Assembly: GCA_022844045.1 (NCBI GenBank)
Contig: JALHMM010000015.1
Span: 24,649 to 88,648, forward strand
Reading direction: 5' to 3'
From: Reyranellaceae bacterium
GTDB taxonomy: Bacteria > Pseudomonadota > Alphaproteobacteria > Reyranellales > Reyranellaceae
Length of the DNA stretch: 64,000 bases
Every line of letters begins with the position of its first letter. Position 1 is the first letter of the stretch. Positions 37,887-45,832 of the stretch are shown here, piece after piece. Below the pieces are notes generated by a model. The model saw only the letters and a list, made by a program, of their open reading frames with translations. It was not told where the DNA came from and made no database searches. The position numbers and the translations under genes are program-made.

Positions 37887-37912
37887 ATGGGTCCGATTAG
37901 CCGCTCGCGTCT

Positions 37913-38629
37913 CTAGTGAATCAGCCAGACGCCGAGCGCCGCGAGGTTCAGCGCCAGCAGCGGCAGGGTCAGGCGTCGTAGCCTCTCCCGCCAGCGTCGC
38001 GCCGCCACCGCGCCCGCGCCGCCCAGCAGGGCCAGCGGCAGAGCCGTTCCCAGCGCGAAGGCGGCCATGCTCAGCGCGCCTTCGCGCGCGCCACCGGCGC
38101 TGACCGAGGCAGTGAGCGCCGCCAGCACCAGGCCGCAGGGCAGGAAGCCCAGCGCCACGCCGGTCATGAGATCGCCGGCGAAACCCGGCCCCGGCACTAG
38201 GCCCGCCATCCTGCCGACCATCCCCTGCCCGCCCGGCAGATGCAGCCGCGCCGTGCCGCCCAGGGCGCCGACGACCAGCAGCACCGCGGCGACGCCGACG
38301 AACAGCGCGCGCGGCCAACCCAGTTCGGTGACGCGCGCGAAGCCCTCGGCCGCGCCGCCGGCGATCATGCCGAAGGCCGCGTAGGTGAGCGCGCGACCGA
38401 TGTGATAGCCCGGCAGCGACGCCGCCCGCATGCGGCTCCAGGCGCCACCGACCTCGAGCGCGGCGGCGACGCGCAGGGCGCGCGCCAGCACGAACGGACC
38501 GCACATGCCCAGGCAATGCGTCGCGCCGCCGACCACGCCCATCAGGAACACCGCGACATAGAGCGCCAGCTCGGGCGGCATGCCGGCGACCAGCGCGGAA
38601 ACGTCCCAGTTCTGATGGTGCTCGTGCAT
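37913..38629 (-). CDS. DsbD_2/TauE-SafE-like membrane protein with MCGP motif
   Basis: 238 residues, about six TMs. It contains HCLGMCGPFVLARAL in the first TM and FLPCGLVLAALT in a later one, the paired Cys motifs of the DsbD_2 family of copper/thiol membrane proteins found next to cbb3 genes (sometimes annotated sulfite exporter TauE/SafE). Likely role: copper or thiol handling for cbb3 oxidase; inference from context. The ATG overlaps the fnr stop by one base (TGATG), so it is translationally coupled to the regulator. Confidence 0.82.
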   Translation of the reverse strand: MHEHHQNWDVSALVAGMPPELALYVAVFLMGVVGGATHCLGMCGPFVLARALRVAAALEVGGAWSRMRAASLPGYHIGRALTYAAFGMIAGGAAEGFARVTELGWPRALFVGVAAVLLVVGALGGTARLHLPGGQGMVGRMAGLVPGPGFAGDLMTGVALGFLPCGLVLAALTASVSAGGAREGALSMAAFALGTALPLALLGGAGAVAARRWRERLRRLTLPLLALNLAALGVWLIH

Positions 38630-39375
38630 CAACGGCCGCCAGCGGCGTGGCGCAGGGCGAACATCGAGCCGATGCGCACGGTGCTGGTGTCGACAAGCTC
38701 GATCACGCCGGCGCGCGCCAGGTTGGTGAAGGTGCGGCTGACGGTCTCGATGGTCAGTCCGAGATAGTCGGCGATCGCCATCCGCCGCATCGGCAGCACG
38801 ATGGGATTGGCCGGCATCTGGCGCGCCGCGGCGCGCTCGGCGAGCTGCAGCAGGAAGCTGGCGACGCGCTCGCGCGCCGTCTTGCGGCCCAGCAACAGCA
38901 TCTGGTCGTGCGCCGCGGACAATTCGTCGGCGGTCATGCGCAACAGGCGCGCGCGCAGTTCGGGATTATCGTCCATGTACATCTCGAAACGCGAGCGCGA
39001 GAAGCGGCAGACCTGGACATCGGTGATCGCCTCGGCCGCGCAGGCGTTGACGATGCGTGACGCCAAGCCGATGACATCGCCGGCGAACAGAAAGCCGGTG
39101 GTTTGTCGCCGGCCGTCCGGCAGCGCCTTGTGCAGGCCGATCACGCCGCTCACGACGCTGAACACCCAGTCGGCCGGCGCGCCCTCTTCGCTGATGGTCT
39201 GGCCGGCGGCGAAGCGCAGATGGCTCGACAGGGCGGCGAAGTCCGGCAGCTTGTCCTCGGCCAGCGCGCCGCAGACCGCGAACTGGCGCGCATGGCACAT
39301 CGCGCACAACGTCGCCGGCGCCTCGGCGCGCTTCGCCGAATCGCCATACCGCCGCTGGTCCAACGCGCACGCCAT
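38629..39375 (-). CDS. fnr: FnrN-type oxygen-sensing transcription regulator
   Basis: Crp/Fnr regulator that in low oxygen carries a [4Fe-4S] cluster and binds TTGAT-N4-ATCAA. 248 residues. The N-terminal Cys motif CAMCHARQFAVC has C-x2-C-x7-C spacing, as in rhizobial FnrN; further Cys in NACAAEA can supply the fourth ligand. The recognition helix reads LTIETVSRTF with the E..SR residues that read TTGAT. A perfect FNR box lies 51 bp upstream, so it is autoregulated. The downstream DsbD_2 gene is coupled to it. Confidence 0.94.
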   Translation of the reverse strand: MACALDQRRYGDSAKRAEAPATLCAMCHARQFAVCGALAEDKLPDFAALSSHLRFAAGQTISEEGAPADWVFSVVSGVIGLHKALPDGRRQTTGFLFAGDVIGLASRIVNACAAEAITDVQVCRFSRSRFEMYMDDNPELRARLLRMTADELSAAHDQMLLLGRKTARERVASFLLQLAERAAARQMPANPIVLPMRRMAIADYLGLTIETVSRTFTNLARAGVIELVDTSTVRIGSMFALRHAAGGR

Positions 39376-39425
39376 GGATCACCTCAACGCCAGCGGCAGT
39401 TTCGTCGCTGGGGACCGGATCGGAC

Positions 39426-39439
39426 TTGATCTGGATCAA
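39426..39439. promoter_or_regulatory. FNR box upstream of the fnr gene, perfect
   Basis: TTGAT-CTGG-ATCAA, centred 57 bp upstream of the fnr ATG. This position suits self-control by FnrN or activation by a second Crp/Fnr protein such as the one at 49524. Confidence 0.85.
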
Positions 39440-39462
39440 TCGGGCGCGGGCAAAACGCCGCG

Positions 39463-39882
39463 CTAGGCGACCGACGGCCGTTCGCCGGCACGCGGATGTC
39501 TGCCGATCAGCGGTACCACCCGGACGACCCGGAACGGCTGGAAGGCGCCGTGGCTGTCGCGCAGGCGCACGCAGCCGCCGACCTCGAAGCAGTGCTCGTC
39601 CAGGCCATAGGCATCCTCGTCGTCGGCGAACCGCGCGAGGCCGTAGTCGATCGCCCACATGCCGCGACCGTCGGCGCCGGGACGGTAGATCAGCCGGCCG
39701 TACCGGTGCGGCTCGCCGCGCGCGAAGCGGGCGACGCGACACGAGCCGTTTCGCGCCTTGAGCTCGGCCGGGTCCAGGAAGCCGCGACGATCGAGCGGCG
39801 CGGTGATCTCATAGCCGACATCGTCGCTGCCGTTCGGCCGCTGCGGTGTGGGTGCGAGACGAAGCGATATGCGACAGAGCAT
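39463..39882 (-). CDS. Uncharacterised protein, paralogue of the gene at 45373
   Basis: 139 residues with no signal peptide or membrane segment. It aligns end to end with the product of 45373-45738: shared landmarks are RISLRLAPTP, GYEITAPLDRRGFLD, CRVARF, RYGRLIYRP, FEVGGCVRLRDSHG and PFRVVRV at the C terminus. I know no function for this family. An imperfect FNR box lies 63 bp upstream. The ATG at 39882 follows GGAGGG; a further 12-codon upstream start is not conserved. Confidence 0.6.
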   Translation of the reverse strand: MLCRISLRLAPTPQRPNGSDDVGYEITAPLDRRGFLDPAELKARNGSCRVARFARGEPHRYGRLIYRPGADGRGMWAIDYGLARFADDEDAYGLDEHCFEVGGCVRLRDSHGAFQPFRVVRVVPLIGRHPRAGERPSVA

Positions 39883-39944
39883 GCCCTCCAGTCCCAAAAG
39901 AGAGGCGGTCGCGCGCATGATTCCACGTGGACGGCGACCCGGCT

Positions 39945-39958
39945 TTGATCTGCGTCAC
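39945..39958. promoter_or_regulatory. Imperfect FNR box upstream of the 139-residue gene
   Basis: TTGAT-CTGC-GTCAC: first half perfect, two mismatches in the second. Position (63 bp from the start at 39882) is the same as for other FNR boxes here, so it is listed with modest confidence. Confidence 0.4.
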
Positions 39959-41538
39959 GGCTGCGAGCGCAGGGCGAGGCGAGCTCGCTCGAGCACCAGA
40001 TCGCCCTCGCCGCTGGCGTCGATACGGTACCAGTCGATCGCCCCGGCTCCGCGCCGCATCTGCAGTGCGACGGTGTCGGCCTGCGCGTCGGAGGCGTCGT
40101 GCTTGCGCTGAGTGACCCGGGCGACGAGGTCGGGCAGTTGGGCTTCCAGCCACAGGCCGGCGAAGCCGACGCCCAGCCGCGCGGCCAGAAGACGCAGTGC
40201 CTCGCGCTCCTCGGCGCGCTGATGGACGGCGTCGACAACGACGCTGTAACCCGCGACGAGCGCCTGCTCCGCCTTGCGTCGGAGGGTGTCGTAGACCACG
40301 TCGCTGCTACGTTGGTCGTACGCCGTCGCCGGCAGGCGCTCGTGCTCGGCGACCTCGAACAGGCGCTTGCGCTCGATGTCGCTGCGCAGGTGTACCGCGC
40401 CGGGCACACACCCGAAGTCGGGCGCCAGGCGCGCGGCCAGCGTACTCTTGCCGGTGCCCGAGAAGCCGCCGATCGCGATCAGCCGCGGCGCGGGCACGGC
40501 GAGCGCCGATTCGGCCAGGGCGAGGTAGCGCCGCGCCATCGCCGCCGATCCGGGCCGTCCGTCGGGCGCCAGGTGGGCGAGGCCGGCGGCGATGACCTTG
40601 GCCCGGATCGCCGCGCGCACGCTGACGAACAGCGGCAGCGCCGCCAGACCGCTCAGCTGACGCTCGTCGCGCCATTCCACGAGATAGCGATTGAACAGAT
40701 GGTTGGCGTCGCGGACCAGGCCGCGCTCGAGGAGGTCCATGAGGAGGAAGGCGAAGTCGTAGAGCACGTCGATGGTCGCCAGCGTCTCGTCGAACTCCAA
40801 CGCGTCGAACAAGGTCGGCGTATCGCCCAGCTTGACGATGTTGCGCAGGTGCAGGTCGCCATGGCAGCGCCGAACGAAACCGTCCGCCGATCGCCGGGCC
40901 AGCAAGAGCGCCGCGCGCGCCAGCGCCTGACGCGAGCGCGCGGTGAGCGCCGCGACGCGGGCCGGCTCGAACAGCTCGGGCGCCTCGTCGAGGTCACGGG
41001 CGTTGCCGTCGATGACCGCCCCCAGATGCGCGGCGAAATCGACGCCTGGCCAGACCGCGGCGCGGGTCTGCGACAGCGCGACCGCGGCGGCCATGCGCTC
41101 GATCATGACCACCGTCAGTTCGCCCCGGTCGGCGATGCGGTCCAGGGTCTGGCGTTCGTCGAAGCGGCGCATGTGCACGACCCACTCGACGATCTCGCCC
41201 GCGCCGTCCAGGTACAGCGCGCCATCCCGGCGCACGACCGGGACCGCGCCCAGATACAGGTCGGGCGCGAAGGCGCGATTGATCCGCACCTCGGCGTCGC
41301 ACGCCCCCCGCCGCTTCTCGAGCGTCGAAAGGTCCATGAAGGGAAACTTCACCGCGCGCTTGGCCTTGTAGGCGTCCGAAGCGCCCAGGAAGACCGCCGC
41401 GCCATGCGTATCGACACGCGTTCCCGCGCCGCCCGCGGCGGTGGCGGTTACGGTGGCGAGGAAGCGAAACACCTCCTCCTGGTCGCCGACAACGTGCGCT
41501 GACGGCGTCACCGCTTGGGAATCGTGATCGGCCGTCAC
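39955..41538 (-). CDS. Bifunctional aminoglycoside-phosphotransferase-like and AAA/zeta-like kinase protein
   Basis: 527 residues, GTG start after GAAGGAG. The N-terminal half is an APH/choline-kinase fold: RRCHGDLHLRNIV catalytic loop and LFDALEFDE metal motif. The C-terminal half is a P-loop kinase (GFSGTGKSTLAARL) with SDIERKRLFEV and a lid region, as in zeta/ATPase kinases. The same two-domain arrangement is known from a DosR-regulated hypoxia protein (Rv2004c) of Mycobacterium tuberculosis; substrate is unknown. A perfect FNR box lies 64-77 bp upstream. Confidence 0.82.
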   Translation of the reverse strand: MTADHDSQAVTPSAHVVGDQEEVFRFLATVTATAAGGAGTRVDTHGAAVFLGASDAYKAKRAVKFPFMDLSTLEKRRGACDAEVRINRAFAPDLYLGAVPVVRRDGALYLDGAGEIVEWVVHMRRFDERQTLDRIADRGELTVVMIERMAAAVALSQTRAAVWPGVDFAAHLGAVIDGNARDLDEAPELFEPARVAALTARSRQALARAALLLARRSADGFVRRCHGDLHLRNIVKLGDTPTLFDALEFDETLATIDVLYDFAFLLMDLLERGLVRDANHLFNRYLVEWRDERQLSGLAALPLFVSVRAAIRAKVIAAGLAHLAPDGRPGSAAMARRYLALAESALAVPAPRLIAIGGFSGTGKSTLAARLAPDFGCVPGAVHLRSDIERKRLFEVAEHERLPATAYDQRSSDVVYDTLRRKAEQALVAGYSVVVDAVHQRAEEREALRLLAARLGVGFAGLWLEAQLPDLVARVTQRKHDASDAQADTVALQMRRGAGAIDWYRIDASGEGDLVLERARLALRSQP

Positions 41539-41601
41539 GTCGGGCTCCTTCGCGGAGACGCACCGCAGGGTCGCCTATGGCACGGGCCCGGCGCCGCCGC
41601 C

Positions 41602-41615
41602 TTGATCGCGATCAA
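41602..41615. promoter_or_regulatory. FNR/FixK box, perfect
   Basis: TTGAT-CGCG-ATCAA, centred about 70 bp upstream of the kinase-like gene at 41538 and 143 bp upstream of the divergent cyclase gene at 41752. Confidence 0.8.
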
Positions 41616-41751
41616 GATGGCTGAGCAGAACCAAGACAGGTGAGGCGCACACATCCAATTCCGCTTTCGGTTCGCTTCGGGACTCACCGCGAAGCCGAGC
41701 GTCTGGTACGATTCACCCGAGGTTCACTACTGTATCCGAGGAATCGGGTCG

Positions 41752-43083
41752 ATGACGCCTATCCAGCTGCCCGAGACCCGTTACGCGCGCAGCGGAAACG
41801 TCAGTATCGCCTACCAGGTGATGGGCGATGGGCCGATCGACCTCATCATGGTTCCGGGCCTGCTGTCCCATATCGAGTTCTTCCATGAACTAACCGGCTA
41901 CACGAACTTCCTCCGCCGGCTCGCCGCTTTCGCGCGCGTCATCACCTTCGACAAGCGCGGCCAGGGCTTGTCTGACCGGGTCGCCGGCAGCCCCACGCTC
42001 GATGAACGGATGGATGATCTGGACGCCGTGATGGCGGCGCTGGGTATCTCGCGCGCGGCCCTGTTCGGCTATTCCGAGGGGGCGGCGATGAGTGCGTTGT
42101 TCTCGGCGACCTATCCCGAGCGGGTTTCCCATCTCATCCTCTTTGGTGGGTTCGCCCGATTCACCAACTGCGACGACTACACTCACATGTTTTCGCTGGA
42201 GCAGATGATACGCAGCGTGAAGTACTGGGGCACCGGCGCGTCGGCCAAGACTTTCGCGCCGAACCTCTCCAAGGATCCGGAATCGGTCAGGATCTGGGCC
42301 AAAGGCGAAAGGCTTATCGTCAGCCCCGGCGCCTATCAGGCGATGCTCGAGACGAACGCGTCGATCGACGTTCGCGCCATTCTGCCCCAACTTCGAGTAC
42401 CCGCCCTCGTTCTGCACAGCGCGGCGGACCTGGCCATCCCGGTCGCCAACGGCCGCTACCTGGCGGCCCACATCCCGAACGCGCGATACATCGAGTACCC
42501 TGCCGGCGATCACCGGCCGTGGGCTGAAGAGAATATCGACGCCATCGTCGGCGACATCGAGGAGTTCGTCACCGGCCGCCGCGAGCTGGTCGTGGACGAA
42601 GTCGAGCGCGTCCTCGCCACCGTTCTCTTCACCGATATCGTCGACTCGACAAGGCAAGCGGTGAGTCTTGGTGATAGCAACTGGCATCGGTTGCTCGATG
42701 AGCACGACAAGCTCGCGCGCCGCACGGTCGAACAGCACCGCGGCCGCTTGATCAAGATGACAGGCGACGGAATCCTGGCGACTTTCGACGGACCTGGGCG
42801 CGCCATCAAGTGTGCCTTGGCATTGGCAGGAGGCACCACGCGACTTGGAATCAGGCTTCGCGCCGGGCTGCACACCGGCGAAGTTGAACTGCGGGGCGAG
42901 GATATTGCCGGTATCGCGGTCAATACCGCCGCACGCATCATGTCCGAGGCACGCCCTGGCGAAACCCTGGTGTCTCGCGTCGTGACCGATCTCGTGGCCG
43001 GCGCCGGTGTGAGCTTCAGCCCCCGCGAACCTCGCGAACTCAAGGGGCTACCGGGGCGCTGGGACCTCTTTGCCGCTTCGTGA
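41752..43083 (+). CDS. Alpha/beta-hydrolase fused to class III nucleotide cyclase
   Basis: 443 residues. Residues about 1-275 are an alpha/beta hydrolase: nucleophile elbow GYSEGA (Ser108) and catalytic His in AGDHRPW, with MVPGLLSH as an oxyanion-strand segment. Residues about 285-443 are an adenylate/guanylate cyclase domain: VLFTDIVDST and KMTGDGILATFDGPGRAI carry the metal-binding aspartates, and a RLRAGLHTGEVE segment is the transition-state region. Such fusions occur in Alphaproteobacteria and Mycobacteria; the hydrolase probably senses a small ligand. The product (cAMP or cGMP) cannot be told from sequence. Confidence 0.85.
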   Translation: MTPIQLPETRYARSGNVSIAYQVMGDGPIDLIMVPGLLSHIEFFHELTGYTNFLRRLAAFARVITFDKRGQGLSDRVAGSPTLDERMDDLDAVMAALGISRAALFGYSEGAAMSALFSATYPERVSHLILFGGFARFTNCDDYTHMFSLEQMIRSVKYWGTGASAKTFAPNLSKDPESVRIWAKGERLIVSPGAYQAMLETNASIDVRAILPQLRVPALVLHSAADLAIPVANGRYLAAHIPNARYIEYPAGDHRPWAEENIDAIVGDIEEFVTGRRELVVDEVERVLATVLFTDIVDSTRQAVSLGDSNWHRLLDEHDKLARRTVEQHRGRLIKMTGDGILATFDGPGRAIKCALALAGGTTRLGIRLRAGLHTGEVELRGEDIAGIAVNTAARIMSEARPGETLVSRVVTDLVAGAGVSFSPREPRELKGLPGRWDLFAAS

Positions 43084-43188
43084 AGCGCGCGTCATCGACC
43101 CTTGGCCCCGGTATTCCGGTACGCGGGCGACCGCTGCCGCGCGATAGTCGAGCTGGCGCCGCCCGCTCACCGACTTTTCGTCTCCGGG

Positions 43189-43202
43189 TTGACCCGCATC
43201 AA
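43189..43202. promoter_or_regulatory. FNR box upstream of the USP gene (one mismatch)
   Basis: TTGAC-CCGC-ATCAA; its centre is about 55 bp from the USP start at 43251. Confidence 0.6.
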
Positions 43203-43250
43203 ACCGCTTGCCCCTGCCCCATGCCACATCTGCGGCATCTGGAGGGAACC

Positions 43251-44072
43251 ATGACCTACAAGACGATCCTCGTTCACTGCGACGACCAGCCGGCCGCGAC
43301 GACGCGCATCAAGCTGGCGATCGATCTCGCCAAGCGTCACGACGCGCATCTCGTCGGTCAGGCATCGGTACCGGTGCCGCAATTGCCCGTCGACATGATG
43401 GCGCCGCCTTCCGGCAACCTGCTCACGCTCATGGAAGAGAGCAACAAGGCGCGTCTCGCCGGTGCCAAGGCCCTGTTCGACCAGGCGACAAAGGCCGCAG
43501 GCCTCACGGGCGAGTTCATCGCGCGCGTCGACGAGCCGATCGACAGCTTCGCCACCGCGCTGCGCTACGCCGATCTCGCCGTCGTCGGTCAGCGCACGTC
43601 CGAGTCGAGCGATGGCGACCTGCCCGAGTCCGTCGCGATCTCCTCGGGCCGTCCGGTGATCGTTGTGCCGCATATCGGCTACAGCAAGCCGATCGGCGGC
43701 AACGTGCTTCTGGCGTGGAACGCCAGCGCCCAGGCGGCGCATGCCGCCACCGCGGCGCTGCCGCTGCTCGCCAGGGCGAACAAGGTGACCTTGATGGTGA
43801 TCGACGGTGAGGGCGATCGCGCGCACGGCGACGAGCCGGGCGCCGACGCCGCGCGCTGGCTGGCGCGACACGGCGTGAAAGTCGAGGTCCACCGCGAGGC
43901 CTCGGGCGGCGTCGACGTCGGCAACATCATCCTGTCGCGTGTGCTGGATTTCGACATCGACCTCATTGTCATGGGCGTCTACGGGCACTCGCGCTTCCGC
44001 GAGTTCCTCCTCGGCGGCGCCAGCAACACGATCCTGTCGTCGATGACGGTTCCCGTCCTGATGGCCCACTGA
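43251..44072 (+). CDS. Tandem universal stress protein
   Basis: 273 residues made of two USP domains (about 1-140 and 145-273). The second ends with GxxG-x9-G-S/N ATP motif GVYGHSRFREFLLGGASNTIL and PVLM, a typical nucleotide-binding end; the first is more degenerate. GGAGGG lies 5 bases before the ATG. An FNR box upstream and its neighbours suggest induction under oxygen limitation, as for UspFG-type proteins in other bacteria. Confidence 0.92.
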   Translation: MTYKTILVHCDDQPAATTRIKLAIDLAKRHDAHLVGQASVPVPQLPVDMMAPPSGNLLTLMEESNKARLAGAKALFDQATKAAGLTGEFIARVDEPIDSFATALRYADLAVVGQRTSESSDGDLPESVAISSGRPVIVVPHIGYSKPIGGNVLLAWNASAQAAHAATAALPLLARANKVTLMVIDGEGDRAHGDEPGADAARWLARHGVKVEVHREASGGVDVGNIILSRVLDFDIDLIVMGVYGHSRFREFLLGGASNTILSSMTVPVLMAH

Positions 44073-44088
44073 GCGACGGAGCAAGCAC

Positions 44089-44478
44089 ATGTCGCACTAC
44101 CATGCCATCGTCTGGCTCGATCATCGCGAGGCCAAGGTCTTCCACTTCACCGACGCCGACGCCGAGCGGATCGTGGTCCGTTCGCACGCGCCCGACCGCC
44201 ACCTGCATCACCGCGCCGGAACGCGCACCGGCAACCGCGCGCCCGACGATCACGATTTCTTCGAGGCGGTGATCGGCGCGCTGCACGGTGCGCAGGAGTG
44301 GCTGGTGGTCGGACCAGGTATGGCCAAGACCGCGTTCGTGGCCCATGTCCGGGAGCGCCATCCCGCCGAGGCGCCGCGTATCGTCCATGTCGAGACGGTG
44401 GACCACCCGACCGACGGCGAGTTGCTTCGCCTGGCGCGCAAACGCGCCGTCGCCGTCGACAGGATGCTGCCGTCGTAG
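44089..44478 (+). CDS. Probable baeRF-like translation-related protein
   Basis: 129 residues. The pattern HYHAIVWLDHREAKVFHF at the N terminus and an EWLVVGPGMAKTAFVAHV block resemble the small baeRF/VLRF1-like family sometimes annotated as translational machinery protein. It follows the USP gene by 16 bp and is probably co-transcribed. The catalytic GGQ loop of release factors is absent, so a role in ribosome rescue is only a guess. Confidence 0.6.
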   Translation: MSHYHAIVWLDHREAKVFHFTDADAERIVVRSHAPDRHLHHRAGTRTGNRAPDDHDFFEAVIGALHGAQEWLVVGPGMAKTAFVAHVRERHPAEAPRIVHVETVDHPTDGELLRLARKRAVAVDRMLPS

Positions 44479-44549
44479 CCGCGCGCCGGGCACGCCATGT
44501 CAGGGCCGTCGACCAGATCGGCGGCCCATTCTCTTGTGTGACTTCGATG

Positions 44550-44750
44550 TCATTCCTCGAACGGGTCGGTTTGCGAGCCGCTGGTCGACCGGGCGATGCG
44601 TCGGTACTGCTCGCGCAGCTCCGCTTCGCTAAGGCCGGTGGCCTTGGCCAGCGCCGCGAGCAGCTTCGGGCTGGGCACGAAGTTGCCGGTGCCGACGAAC
44701 GCCAGGAAGATCTCTTCAATGTTCTCCGCGTTGAGCACGCCATCCTCCAT
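44550..44750 (-). CDS. Small acidic helical protein
   Basis: 66 residues, cytoplasmic, mostly helical: LNAENIEEIFLAFVGTGNFV and SEAELREQYRRIA. No family recognised. It has ATG at 44750; a GTG twelve bases further in has a better ribosome binding site (GGAGGAT ahead), so the true protein may be 62 residues. It converges with the baeRF-like gene. Confidence 0.45.
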   Translation of the reverse strand: MEDGVLNAENIEEIFLAFVGTGNFVPSPKLLAALAKATGLSEAELREQYRRIARSTSGSQTDPFEE

Positions 44751-44792
44751 CCGCCGAGGCCATCAGTGTCCTTGCGAAGGACGTCGATCGCC

Positions 44793-44806
44793 CTGATCTG
44801 CGTCAA
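44793..44806. promoter_or_regulatory. FNR-like box upstream of the ion channel gene
   Basis: CTGAT-CTGC-GTCAA, two mismatches from consensus. Its centre is about 64 bp from the ion channel start at 44864 and about 50 bp from the small gene at 44750. Confidence 0.4.
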
Positions 44807-44863
44807 GGGTCCGCCACGGCATCGGTGGCAGGCTATGGTGATCGACCTCATTCGGGAACGCCC

Positions 44864-45349
44864 ATGCTGATCGCGATGCTGGCCTGCGTTGTGCTGGTTC
44901 TGGCTACGATCCTGATCCACTACGAGGTGCTGCGCCTGGCGTCGACTCACGTGCACGATCTGCCCATCGCGCCCCGGCTGCGCATCATCCCGGTGGTGAT
45001 CGCCGCGTTCATCGGCCACACGCTGGAGGTCTGGCTCTATGGCCTCGCCTATTGGGCGCTGACCGGCCAGCTCGGCCTCGGCATCATCAAGGGCGCCGAA
45101 CCGCTGGGCGTCGAGGACTACGTCTACTTCTCCGCCGTGACCTATACGTCGCTGGGCTTCGGCGACCTGGTCCCCACTGGTCACCTGCGCCTGATCGCCG
45201 GCGTCGAGGGGCTGAACGGCCTCATCCTGATCGGCTGGTCGGCGTCCTTCACCTATCTGGCGATGGAGCGGTACTGGCCAATGCACCGGGAAACACGACA
45301 CAAGCGGCGCGACGCCGCGCCGATACCGCGCGCGTCGGACCGCGTCTGA
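44864..45349 (+). CDS. Two-TM ion channel family protein
   Basis: 161 residues: TM1 (MLIAMLACVVLVLATILIHY), TM2 (IPVVIAAFIGHTLEVWLYGLA), a pore loop YTSLGFGDLVP and TM3 (IAGVEGLNGLILIGWSASFTYLA). The pore motif S-L-G-F-G-D is a potassium-channel-like selectivity filter variant. No cytoplasmic gating domain is attached. It lies next to an FNR-like box, so oxygen limitation may induce it. Confidence 0.8.
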   Translation: MLIAMLACVVLVLATILIHYEVLRLASTHVHDLPIAPRLRIIPVVIAAFIGHTLEVWLYGLAYWALTGQLGLGIIKGAEPLGVEDYVYFSAVTYTSLGFGDLVPTGHLRLIAGVEGLNGLILIGWSASFTYLAMERYWPMHRETRHKRRDAAPIPRASDRV

Positions 45350-45372
45350 TCCTGACGCCGCGGCGCCAGCGT

Positions 45373-45738
45373 TCAGCTCGCCCGCCGGATGTCGACCACG
45401 CGGAACGGGCGCTGCACGCCGTCGTGCTCGGTGATCGAGACGTACTCGCCGACCTTGAAGTGGTGCTTGTCGAAGCGGAAGATCGGCTCGTCGTCTTCGT
45501 CGCCGGGCCGGTACGAGAAGGCCCAGCCGGTGCGATGATGCACCAGCGCGCCTTGCTCGTCGTCCGTGTTCTGCCAGAAGCGCCGCACCGCGCATTTCGC
45601 CCGCTCGCGCCGCCAAGCGGCGGCGTCGAGCAGCCCGTCGGCCGACAACGGCGCGACGAACTCGTATCCGCAGGCGGGATTGCCGTCGGGAAATTCCGGA
45701 GTCCGGGCCAATTCCAGCCGGATGCGCTTCAACACCAT
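45373..45738 (-). CDS. Uncharacterised protein, paralogue of the gene at 39463
   Basis: 121 residues, ATG at 45738 after a GGGAGCC-type ribosome binding site (upstream in-frame codons are not conserved). Landmarks RIRLELARTP, CGYEFVAPLSADGLLD, CAVRRFW, FRFDKHHFKVGEYVSI, and QRPFRVVDI mirror its paralogue. It carries FNR-box-like sequence 65 bp upstream. It converges with the ion channel gene. No function known. Confidence 0.6.
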   Translation of the reverse strand: MVLKRIRLELARTPEFPDGNPACGYEFVAPLSADGLLDAAAWRRERAKCAVRRFWQNTDDEQGALVHHRTGWAFSYRPGDEDDEPIFRFDKHHFKVGEYVSITEHDGVQRPFRVVDIRRAS

Positions 45739-45795
45739 GTGAGGCTCCCTGCGATGCGGTGACCGCGATTGTGCGGTCAGCGCATGGGCCGCGAC

Positions 45796-45809
45796 ATGAT
45801 GTGAATCAA
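45796..45809. promoter_or_regulatory. FNR box (one mismatch) between fixL and the paralogue gene
   Basis: ATGAT-GTGA-ATCAA. It lies 65 bp upstream of the minus-strand gene at 45738, whereas it is only 24 bp from the fixL ATG, too close to be a fixL activator. It could repress fixL. Confidence 0.5.
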
Positions 45810-45832
45810 ACGCTGTGCTAGGCTCGGCCGCG

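Noticed and set aside
44825-44863. Upstream ATG for the ion channel gene
   Set aside because: It adds 13 residues (MAGYGDRPHSGTP) ahead of the first membrane segment; the second ATG at 44864 gives a normal channel N terminus, although its ribosome binding site is weak.
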